Below are positions 23,444-29,446 of a stretch of 29,446 nt of DNA, piece after piece. The notes under the pieces were generated by a model that worked only from the letters and a program-made list of their open reading frames with translations, was not told the origin of the DNA and did no database searches. Within the stretch, counting starts at the first letter, position 1; the number at the start of each line of letters is the position of its first letter. Source of the stretch: Holophagaceae bacterium UBA1801 (GTDB taxonomy: Bacteria; Acidobacteriota; Holophagae; Holophagales; Holophagaceae); contig DCFP01000048.1 of NCBI GenBank assembly GCA_002319925.1, positions 1 to 29,446 on the forward strand, in the 5' to 3' direction. A program made the translations under genes and the position numbers.

Positions 23444-24838
23444 ATGAGTCGAATGCTAGTCCGCAACATCCACACCCTCGTGACCATGGTCGAGGGCGAG
23501 AAACCTTTGCACGGTGTCGATCTCCTCATCGAGGACGGCAAGGTCACCGCCATCGGCAATCAGTTGAAGCCCGAGCCTCAGCCGGATCGCGTGCTGGATG
23601 GCTCCCGCTGCGTGGCCTATCCCGGCTTCGTCAACACGCATCACCACCTCTACCAGACGCTGACCCGCAACATTCCGAAGGTGCAGAACGCCAAGCTCTT
23701 CGACTGGCTGCTGGGGCTCTACGAGGTATGGCGGGAGCTGGATCCCGAAGCGGTGGAAGTGAGCACGCGCATCGGTCTCGGCGAGCTTCTGCTCTCCGGC
23801 TGCACCACGACCACGGATCACTTCTACGTCTTCCCCAAGAGCGCACCCACCGAATTCCTGGATGTGGAAATCGACACCGCCCGGGAAATGGGCATGCGGT
23901 TCCATCCCACCCGCGGCAGCATGAGCCGGGGCAAATCCAACGGCGGCCTGCCTCCCGATGACGTGGTGCAAACGCCCGATCAGATCCTGAAGGACTGCGA
24001 TCGCCTCATCGCGAAGTACCACGATCCGAACCCCTTCTCCATGTGCCGCATCGTGCTGGCGCCCTGTTCGCCCTTCTCCGTCACCACGGAACTGCTGGCC
24101 GAAACAGCCGTATACGCCCGGCAGAAACAGGTCTTCCTGCACACCCATCTCTGCGAAACCATGGACGAAGAGGACTTCTGCCTCCAGACTCTGGGCCTGC
24201 GGCCCCTCGATTACATGGAGAAGGTGGGCTGGGTGGGTCCGGATGTCTGGTACGCCCACGGCATCTACTTCAGCGACGAAGAAATCAAGCGCCTGGCCGC
24301 CACGAAGACCGGCGTGGCCCATTGCCCTGTCTCCAACCTGCGCCTGGGTTCGGGGATCTGCAAGGTGCCGCAGTTGATGGCCGAAGGCGTGCGGGTGGGC
24401 CTGGCCGTGGACGGCAGCGCCAGCAACGACTCCTCCAACTTCCTTAGAGAAATGCAGATCGCCCTGCTCGTGCACCGCGTGGGCACGGGTGTGGAGGCCA
24501 TGCCTCCCCAGAACGTGCTGAAGCTCGCCACCGTGGGCGGCGCCAGCATCCTGGGCCAGCCGGAGATCGGCCAGCTCAAGGTGGGTTCCGCCGCCGATCT
24601 GGCCATGTTCCGCTTGGACCGCATCGATTTCGCCGGCGCCATGACCGATCCCGCCTCGGCCCTGCTCTTCTGCGGCGCCGCGCCCCGTGCGGAATACACT
24701 GTGGTTGCGGGCCGCGTGGTCGTGGAGAAGGGTCAGCTGGTGGGCGTGGACGAGGAGGCCCTCTTCGAACGTGCCAACCGCGTGGCCGAGCGCATGCTTT
24801 CCACCGCCGAGAAAAAGCTCGCCGTATCCTATCGCTAG
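23444..24838 (+). CDS. 8-oxoguanine deaminase-type amidohydrolase
   Basis: 464 residues, amidohydrolase superfamily, of the group that holds 8-oxoguanine deaminase, hydroxyatrazine hydrolases and guanine deaminase-like enzymes. Motifs: THHHLYQTLTR (65-75; metal ligands H66 and H68), HTHLCET (233-239), YAHGIYF, and VDGSASND (322-329) with the catalytic D323. THHHLYQTLTR and DGSASND are features I associate with 8-oxoguanine deaminase, which releases ammonia and urate. Expected place: cytoplasm. It is the second deaminase in a row after ssnA (32% or less alike by impression; not computed), so the two probably act on different rings. Start ATG 23444 has GAGGAG at about 10 nt. The stop is 12 nt before the FAD-subunit gene. 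Substrate certainty is moderate. Confidence 0.85.
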   Translation: MSRMLVRNIHTLVTMVEGEKPLHGVDLLIEDGKVTAIGNQLKPEPQPDRVLDGSRCVAYPGFVNTHHHLYQTLTRNIPKVQNAKLFDWLLGLYEVWRELDPEAVEVSTRIGLGELLLSGCTTTTDHFYVFPKSAPTEFLDVEIDTAREMGMRFHPTRGSMSRGKSNGGLPPDDVVQTPDQILKDCDRLIAKYHDPNPFSMCRIVLAPCSPFSVTTELLAETAVYARQKQVFLHTHLCETMDEEDFCLQTLGLRPLDYMEKVGWVGPDVWYAHGIYFSDEEIKRLAATKTGVAHCPVSNLRLGSGICKVPQLMAEGVRVGLAVDGSASNDSSNFLREMQIALLVHRVGTGVEAMPPQNVLKLATVGGASILGQPEIGQLKVGSAADLAMFRLDRIDFAGAMTDPASALLFCGAAPRAEYTVVAGRVVVEKGQLVGVDEEALFERANRVAERMLSTAEKKLAVSYR

Positions 24839-24850
24839 TCAGGAGCCGTC

Positions 24851-25687
24851 ATGAAAATAGATGCATTCATCATTCCCGAGGATCTCCACGAGGCCCGGGC
24901 TGCGCTCAAGAAGCTCGGCGCCAAGGGCTTCGCCATGGCCGGTGGCACGAGCCTCCACTTCCTGGAATTCACCGGCAAGACCGCCGTGGACATCACGCGC
25001 CTGGGACTCTCGGGCATCAAGAAGTCCGGGGCCACCTTCAAGATCGGCGCCACGACGACCCTCGACGAGCTCATGAGCTACAGGGGCGAAGGCTGGGTCC
25101 TGGACCAGGTGGCCGTGAACACCTGCACCCAGCAGATCCGCAACATCTCGACCCTCAGCGGCAACATCGTCCGCATCTTCCCCTGGAACGATTTCCCAGT
25201 GGCGCTGCTCGCCCTGAACGCGACCCTGCATATCCAGAGCAAGGATGAAGACGAGTACGAAGCCGAGGAATTCTTCAAAGGCCAACCCCTGCGCTTGTTC
25301 AAGCCGGGTGATCTGCTGACCCGCGTGGACGTGCCGGCGATCAAGAAGGGCCAGGGTTTCGGCTATCACAAGGAAGCCCGCGTCCATGCTGGCTTCAGCA
25401 TGATGACCGTGGCCGCCTTCGCCGAAGTGAAGAACGGCAAGCTCAAGAAGATCCGCGTAGCCATCGGCGCTGGCATCGGCCTGCCTTCACGCGCAACAGC
25501 CCTTGAGGAACTACTGGAGGATCAGGCCGTGGACACTCTGGATCTCACGGAGCTCGTGGCCAAAGGTACCGCCAAACTCCCTTGGAAAGGCAAGGAAGGC
25601 ATGTCGAACGAATATGCCGGCCATCTGGGACGCGTCATCGTCGTGGATGTGCTGACGGCCGCGCTGCGGCAGGCGAAGGGAGAATAG
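24851..25687 (+). CDS. FAD-binding subunit of a xanthine-dehydrogenase-family hydroxylase (YgfM/XdhB type)
   Basis: 278 residues, matching the short FAD subunits YgfM/XdhB (about 260-290). The FAD loop is seen as AMAGGTSLHF (about 28-37, the family's AGGT-L pattern). A second conserved stretch, QIRNISTLSGNIV (about 95-107), contacts the flavin. The C-terminal CO-dehydrogenase-flavoprotein-like domain begins near residue 175 (YHKEARVHAGFSMMTVAAFA). It passes electrons from the Fe-S subunit to NAD+ or another acceptor. AGGAG lies 7 nt before ATG 24851. It is two nucleotides from the next gene, so the FAD, 2Fe-2S and molybdenum subunits are clearly one operon. Confidence 0.93.
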   Translation: MKIDAFIIPEDLHEARAALKKLGAKGFAMAGGTSLHFLEFTGKTAVDITRLGLSGIKKSGATFKIGATTTLDELMSYRGEGWVLDQVAVNTCTQQIRNISTLSGNIVRIFPWNDFPVALLALNATLHIQSKDEDEYEAEEFFKGQPLRLFKPGDLLTRVDVPAIKKGQGFGYHKEARVHAGFSMMTVAAFAEVKNGKLKKIRVAIGAGIGLPSRATALEELLEDQAVDTLDLTELVAKGTAKLPWKGKEGMSNEYAGHLGRVIVVDVLTAALRQAKGE

Positions 25688-25689
25688 CC

Positions 25690-26163
25690 ATGTCAAAGCT
25701 GCACGTCTGCATCAAGATTAATGGCGAGGACCGGGAATTCCAGGTCGCGCCCGACGACAAGCTCCTCGAGGTGATCCGCCGCGAGGGCTACAGCGGCACC
25801 AAGCGCGGCTGCAATGCCGGCGCCTGCGGTTCCTGCACCGTCCTCCTCGATGGCAAGATCGTCTACGCGTGCCTGCTGTTCGCCTTCCAGGCCCATGGCC
25901 GCCGCGTAGACACCATCGAGAGCGTAGGGGACTTCGACAATCCCCATCCCATCCAGAAGGCCCTGGTGGAGGAAGGCGCCGTGCAGTGCGGCTTCTGCAT
26001 CCCCGGCATCATCCTCGCGGCCAAGAGCCTCATGGACGTGAATCCCACGCCCACGGACGACGAGCTGAAGATCCACATGGACGGGAATCTCTGCCGCTGC
26101 ACGGGCTACGAAAAGATCGAATCCGCCTTGCGAAAGGTCATCGCCGCGGGAGGTGCGAAGTGA
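25690..26163 (+). CDS. 2Fe-2S subunit of a xanthine-dehydrogenase-family hydroxylase (XdhC type)
   Basis: 157 residues, the usual size. The N-terminal plant-type ferredoxin domain has cysteines C41, C46 and C49 in GCNAGACGSC and C61. The C-terminal four-helix domain has C100 and C103 (QCGFCIPG) and C135 and C137 (LCRCTGY). All eight ligands for the two [2Fe-2S] clusters are present. It carries electrons from the molybdenum site to FAD. ATG 25690 is two nt after the FAD-subunit stop. The stop overlaps the GTG start of the molybdenum subunit (GTGA), a coupling arrangement that keeps the subunits in balance. Confidence 0.95.
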   Translation: MSKLHVCIKINGEDREFQVAPDDKLLEVIRREGYSGTKRGCNAGACGSCTVLLDGKIVYACLLFAFQAHGRRVDTIESVGDFDNPHPIQKALVEEGAVQCGFCIPGIILAAKSLMDVNPTPTDDELKIHMDGNLCRCTGYEKIESALRKVIAAGGAK

Positions 26164-28484
26164 ACGTCAAGGACCTCAAGGTCGTCAACAAGTCCGTCAC
26201 CAAGATCGACTCCATGTCCCTGGCCCTCGGCAAGCCCTCGTACGTCGCGGACTTCCGGCCCAAGAACGCCCTCTGGGTGAAGATGCTCTGGAGTCCCCAC
26301 GCCCACGCCCGCATCGTCTCCATCGACCTCAGCGAAGCGGAGAAGATGCCCGGAGTGAAAGCCGTGCTCTGGCATGGCAACGTGCCCCGCGTGGCCCACT
26401 GCACCGCAGGCCAAGGCTATCCTGAACCTTCGCCCTACGACACCTTCATGTTCGATACCAAGGTGCGCTACGTGGGCGACCGCGTGGCCGCCGTGGCCGC
26501 GGAGACGCCCCAGCAGGCGGAAGCCGCCCTGAAGAAGATCAAGGTGGAATACGAGGTGCTGAAGCCCGTGCTCTCCATCGACGAGGCCTTCGCGGAAGGC
26601 GCGCCCATCATCCACGACGAGCCCGATGTCACGATCCCCATTCCCGTGCCCTTCGAGCCCAAGAAGAACCTGGTGGCGCACCTGGCCATGGAAGTGGGCG
26701 ACCTGGAAAAGGGTCTAGCGGAAGCGGACTTCGCCTTCGACCACACCTACGAGACCCAGTACGCCCAGCACACGCCCATCGAGACCTACGTCTCCCTGGC
26801 GCAGATCGACGCGAGGGGACGCATCGTCATCACCACCAGCACCCAGGTGCCCTTCCACTGCCGTCGCATCGTGGCCCAGTGCCTCGAGATTCCCGTGCAG
26901 CAGATCCGCGTCATCAAGCCCCGCATCGGCGGCGGCTTCGGCAGCAAGCAGGAGATGCTGCTGGAAGATGTCGTCGCGCTCTTCGCCATGCGCACCAAGC
27001 GTCCCGTCATGTGGGAGTTCAGCCGCGAGGAGAACTTCCGCACGGGCCGCACACGGCATCCCATCCGGACCCGTCTGCGCATGGGCGTGAAGAAGGACGG
27101 AAGGATCACCGCATTTGGAATGGAGGCCACTTCCAACACCGGCGCCTACGGCGGCCACGGTCTCACGGTCGTCGGCTGCTGCGGCAGCAAGGTGCTGCCC
27201 CTCTATCGCGCCGACAACGTCAAGTTCGAGGGCAAGGTGGCCTACACCAACCTGCCCGTGTGCGGTGCCTACCGCGGCTTCGGGGCCACCCAGGCCTTTT
27301 TCGCCGCCGAGACGCTGATGGACGAGATGGCGGAGGCCATCGGCATGGATCCGGCGGAATTCCGCAAGATCAACCACATCCGCACGGGCGAGAGTTCTCC
27401 CGTCTTCGAGGCCCTGGGCGAAGGCAAGAAGGGCACGCCCATGACCATCGGCAGCTGCGCCCTCACCGAGTGCATCGAGATCGGCGCCAAGGCCATCGGC
27501 TGGGACAAGCGCACCGACTGGCGCACCAAGACCGGCCGCTACCGGCGCGGCATGGGCATGTGCACCCTGATGCAGGGCTCCAGCGTCCCCGAGATCGATA
27601 TGGGCGCGGCCAGCATCAAGATGAACGAGGACGGCAGCTTCAACCTCCTCATCGGCGCCACGGATCTGGGCACGGGCAGCGACACGGTACTGGGCCAGAT
27701 CGCCGCGGAGGCTATCGGCACGACCATCGACAAGATGATCGTCTATTCGTCCGACACCGACTTCACGCCTTTCGATGTGGGCGCGTATGCCTCCAGCACG
27801 ACCTACCTGAGCGGCGAGGCCGCCCGCAAGTGCGGCGCCAAGGTGAAGAAGCAGATCCTGGAGACCGCCTCCGAGATGCTGCACGTCCCCGTCGAAGATC
27901 TGGATGCTGAAGGCGGTTTCGTCCGCAGCAAGGACGGCGAGAACGAGCTGCCCTTCTCGGAGATCTCGCTCTATTCGCTTTACCAGAAGAACCAGTACCA
28001 GATCATGGACACGGCCTCCCACATCACTCACAAGTCCCCGCCGCCCTTCGCCGCGCACTACGTCGAGGTCGAAGTAGACACCTGGACGGGAGCTGTGAAG
28101 GTGCTGAACTACGTGGCCACCGTGGACTGCGGCACCGCCATCAATCCCAAGCTGGCCGAGGGCCAGACCGAAGGCGGCGTGCTGAACGGCATCAGCTATG
28201 CACTGACGGAGGAATACCTCTTCAATGCGGATGGCAAGATGACGAACGCCAACTTCTCGGACTATCACATCTTCTCCATCAGGGATAAGCCGCCCATCCA
28301 GGCGATCCTGGTCCCCAGCTACGAGGAGACCGGTCCCTACGGCGCCAAGAGCGTCTCCGAGATCTGCATCAACGGCGGCATGCCCGCCATCGCCAACGCC
28401 ATCTACAACGCCACCGGCGCCAGGCTCTACACCACGCCATTCACACCTGAGAAGGTGTGGCGAGCCATTAATAAGGTGCAGTGA
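26160..28484 (+). CDS. Molybdopterin-binding subunit of a xanthine-dehydrogenase-family hydroxylase
   Basis: 774 residues, typical of separate large subunits such as E. coli XdhA (about 750). Cofactor and active-site motifs are present: GGGFGSK (257-263), CGAYRGFGATQ (368-378), DLGTGSDTVLGQ, and GAKSVSE (728-734), whose final glutamate matches the base-catalytic Glu of the family's GxGE loop. The N-terminal a/b hammerhead domain (about 15-125) is intact. The enzyme hydroxylates a C-H next to a ring nitrogen in purines or other N-heterocycles; the substrate is not decidable by eye. GTG 26160 is chosen because GGAGGT stands 5 nt before it and it overlaps the previous stop. A same-strand longer frame beginning at 25869 is antibiotic-like nonsense through the 2Fe-2S gene in another reading context and is rejected. 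Selenium maturation genes are not in the window. Confidence 0.94.
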   Translation: MNVKDLKVVNKSVTKIDSMSLALGKPSYVADFRPKNALWVKMLWSPHAHARIVSIDLSEAEKMPGVKAVLWHGNVPRVAHCTAGQGYPEPSPYDTFMFDTKVRYVGDRVAAVAAETPQQAEAALKKIKVEYEVLKPVLSIDEAFAEGAPIIHDEPDVTIPIPVPFEPKKNLVAHLAMEVGDLEKGLAEADFAFDHTYETQYAQHTPIETYVSLAQIDARGRIVITTSTQVPFHCRRIVAQCLEIPVQQIRVIKPRIGGGFGSKQEMLLEDVVALFAMRTKRPVMWEFSREENFRTGRTRHPIRTRLRMGVKKDGRITAFGMEATSNTGAYGGHGLTVVGCCGSKVLPLYRADNVKFEGKVAYTNLPVCGAYRGFGATQAFFAAETLMDEMAEAIGMDPAEFRKINHIRTGESSPVFEALGEGKKGTPMTIGSCALTECIEIGAKAIGWDKRTDWRTKTGRYRRGMGMCTLMQGSSVPEIDMGAASIKMNEDGSFNLLIGATDLGTGSDTVLGQIAAEAIGTTIDKMIVYSSDTDFTPFDVGAYASSTTYLSGEAARKCGAKVKKQILETASEMLHVPVEDLDAEGGFVRSKDGENELPFSEISLYSLYQKNQYQIMDTASHITHKSPPPFAAHYVEVEVDTWTGAVKVLNYVATVDCGTAINPKLAEGQTEGGVLNGISYALTEEYLFNADGKMTNANFSDYHIFSIRDKPPIQAILVPSYEETGPYGAKSVSEICINGGMPAIANAIYNATGARLYTTPFTPEKVWRAINKVQ

Positions 28485-28485
28485 C

Positions 28486-28578
28486 CAGTAGTCAGTGGTC
28501 GGTGGTCAGCTAGAATTGAAGCGCGGCCCAAAGCCGCGCCTCCTCAACTGACCACTGACCACCGACCCCTGACCACTG
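28486..28578. repeat. Long inverted repeat of GTCAGTGGTC units with a nested hairpin
   Basis: A 24-bp arm (28486-28509) and its inverse (28555-28578) agree at 22 of 24 positions. Each arm is made of GTGGTC/GTCAG units about 7-10 nt apart. Between them GCGCGGC-CCAAA-GCCGCGC forms a second perfect stem (28521-28539). The element begins two nt after the molybdenum-subunit stop and ends 10 nt before the MoaD-like gene, where it could terminate or stabilise the long operon mRNA. Confidence 0.75.
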
Positions 28579-28588
28579 AGATAAAAAC

Positions 28589-28822
28589 ATGAACATCCAC
28601 GTGATCATTTTCGGGACACTGCTAAGGCCCGAGGGGGAGCACGACTACACGAAGGCCATCCCCGAGGGCTCCACCGTGAAAGACCTCATGGTGGCCATGG
28701 GCTATCAGCCTGCCCACGTGAAGGCCATCCTGACCACCGTCAACGGACAGCATGCTTCTCCTCACAAGAAGCTCCATGAAGGCGACGAGGTCGTGCTTTC
28801 CGTGATGGTGGGTGGCGGTTGA
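28589..28822 (+). CDS. MoaD/ThiS-family sulfur carrier protein
   Basis: 77 residues of ubiquitin-like fold type: IHVIIFGTLLRPEG strand start, EGSTVKDLMVAMG helix, LTTVNGQ strand, LHEGDEVVLSVMVGGG end. The terminal Gly-Gly (with one more G) is the site that is adenylated and thiocarboxylated in MoaD and ThiS. Next to a molybdenum hydroxylase, a role in molybdopterin synthesis or in sulfuration/selenation of that cofactor is plausible; no MoaE, MoeB or ThiF partner is visible. The ribosome site is poor (only GAG well upstream of ATG 28589), perhaps because the inverted repeat sits there. It could also belong to a tungsten- or thiamin-type pathway. Confidence 0.8.
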   Translation: MNIHVIIFGTLLRPEGEHDYTKAIPEGSTVKDLMVAMGYQPAHVKAILTTVNGQHASPHKKLHEGDEVVLSVMVGGG

Positions 28823-29168
28823 TGCACGGAAATGCCTGTGCTTCCGGCCCTGTGACTGAAATACACTAGAGTGATCAAGCCCGCATCGATCTGAGATAAA
28901 TTTTTTTCTATAGATAAAAAAATCTTGACTCTTGAACCCCTCCCCCTATGATGAAGACGCGATAAAACCAAGCTCTGCAAGACCCCTCGAAGTACGCTCG
29001 CCCCTTTGACATCCCCTTCCTTCAGGCCGTCATTTCCGCATTGAGAGTGGCTGCCCGGTTGAAATCGTCATCGACACCGACGCGGTCATCTCTCGCCGGA
29101 GTCGCTCTACACCGGCCGGATTTCCGGCGGGCAGTCTCGTCCTGCACTTGATTCCCTTGGGTATCTTC
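28823..29168. other. Intergenic region and leader before the ABC transporter
   Basis: 346 bp with no gene seen. It holds the promoter listed separately, then about 210 nt of probable 5' leader. The leader has a small hairpin GCCGG-ATTT-CCGGC (29115-29128) and no riboswitch class that I recognise. Confidence 0.4.
28895..28952 (+). promoter_or_regulatory. Promoter of the ABC transporter operon
   Basis: TTGACT (28925-28930), a 16-bp spacer and TATGAT (28947-28952). Upstream, 28895-28923 is an A/T-rich, partly palindromic block centred on CTATAG that would serve as an UP element. The layout copies the promoter at 19258-19285. Confidence 0.65.
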
Positions 29169-29446
29169 ATGCCAAACTCCTCCCCTGCCATACCACGACT
29201 CGAAGTCAAGGGGATCCGCAAGGTCTATCCAGCCGTCATCGCCAATGACAACGTGAATCTCTCCGTCATGCCTGGCGAAATCCACGCGGTGCTGGGTGAG
29301 AACGGCGCGGGCAAATCCACTTTGATGAAACTGATCTACGGCGTGGCCCACCCCGACGCGGGCGAGATCCGCTGGGAAGGCACGCCCGTCACCATCAAGA
29401 ACCCCGCCCAGGCCCGCGAAATGGGCATCGGCATGGTGTTCCAGCA
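29169..29446 (+). CDS. ABC transporter ATP-binding protein, nucleoside/simple-sugar type (partial, 5' part)
   Basis: The first 92 residues are visible; the gene runs off the window. Walker A is GENGAGKST (43-51), and the frame reaches the Q-loop as GIGMVFQ (about 86-92). The text (KVYPAVIANDNVNLSVMPGE, then LIYGVAHPDAGEIRWEG) is typical of the two-domain ATPases that work with BmpA-type lipoproteins in nucleoside or purine uptake (NupO/YufO-like), though simple-sugar systems look alike. Its own promoter lies 217 nt upstream. The start ATG 29169 has a weak ribosome site (TTGGG). Placed after the Mo-hydroxylase genes, it would bring the substrate into the cell; permease and binding-protein genes are expected to the right. 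Confidence 0.9.
   Translation, partial: MPNSSPAIPRLEVKGIRKVYPAVIANDNVNLSVMPGEIHAVLGENGAGKSTLMKLIYGVAHPDAGEIRWEGTPVTIKNPAQAREMGIGMVFQ

Noticed and set aside
26715..28268. Long minus-strand open frame opposite the molybdenum subunit gene
   Set aside because: Antisense shadow with low-complexity Gly/Ala/Val/His text; plus strand carries all family motifs.
25869..28484. Extended start for the molybdenum subunit, running back through the 2Fe-2S gene
   Set aside because: The added residues are out-of-frame translation of the 2Fe-2S gene; GTG 26160 has a good ribosome site and GTGA overlap. The shorter start is used in the feature list.
28486..28578. CRISPR-like array
   Set aside because: Units are only 7-10 nt apart and arranged as inverted arms, with no constant repeat or unique spacers.
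29115..29128. Riboswitch or terminator in the ABC-transporter leader
   Set aside because: Only a 5-bp hairpin with no T-tract and no conserved riboswitch core that I can recognise.

Overview
The window joins two kinds of DNA. Positions 1 to about 16084 look like the right-hand part of an integrated mobile island. From there to 29446 is host chromosome with higher, more uniform GC and a different gene style. The host is a GC-rich Gram-negative-type bacterium, as shown by Sec signal peptides, Rhs/YD proteins and a molybdenum hydroxylase cluster. An Acidobacteriota (Holophagae, Geothrix-like) or deltaproteobacterial source would fit, but this is a guess from gene style and not from a marker gene.

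Island (1-16084). Every credible gene is on the minus strand. Right to left these are: a P4-type tyrosine integrase (14485-15873); an AT-rich gene of unknown function (13592-14347); an AlpA-like helix-turn-helix protein with its own promoter (13290-13532); and a primase-polymerase replication protein (11978-13216). After a gene-poor gap come two overlapping secreted Rhs/YD-repeat genes (7668-11093 and 4885-7659) and a candidate immunity gene (4270-4860). They are followed by a degraded GC-rich stretch, a small secreted protein with a CXXCH motif (3057-3563), a P-loop protein resembling zeta toxins (1761-2879), and the start of a type I restriction-modification methylase, hsdM, cut by the window edge. 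The right boundary is the 3' half of a tRNA-Arg(ACG) gene (16035-16084) that lacks its 5' half and is followed by its original terminator. This is what integration into a tRNA leaves behind, and it predicts an intact tRNA-Arg at the far end, outside the window. Integrase, AlpA and primase-polymerase together resemble the core of phage-satellite (PICI-like) islands. The Rhs toxin pair, the P-loop protein and the restriction system would be its conflict and defence cargo.

Chromosomal flank (16127-19418). A possible small zinc-finger-like ORF is followed by a two-gene unit (a membrane protein coupled by ATGA overlap to an M15 D,D-carboxypeptidase) and a small secreted aromatic-rich protein. A 446-bp regulatory region then carries a palindrome and a good sigma-70-type promoter.

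Purine-type catabolic locus (19419-29446). A fused PreT-PreA-like flavin/iron-sulfur oxidoreductase, SsnA, an 8-oxoguanine-deaminase-type amidohydrolase and the FAD, 2Fe-2S and molybdopterin subunits of a xanthine-dehydrogenase-family enzyme follow in one direction. After them come a MoaD/ThiS-like sulfur carrier and the start of a BmpA-type (nucleoside/sugar) ABC transporter ATPase. The order parallels the E. coli ygfK-ssnA-ygfM-xdhD group. The genes suggest uptake, deamination and hydroxylation of purines or related N-heterocycles, with electrons passed to a large Fe-S/flavin protein. The exact substrate cannot be read from sequence. Two long inverted repeats built of short periodic units sit in the spacers at 21.9 and 28.5 kb.
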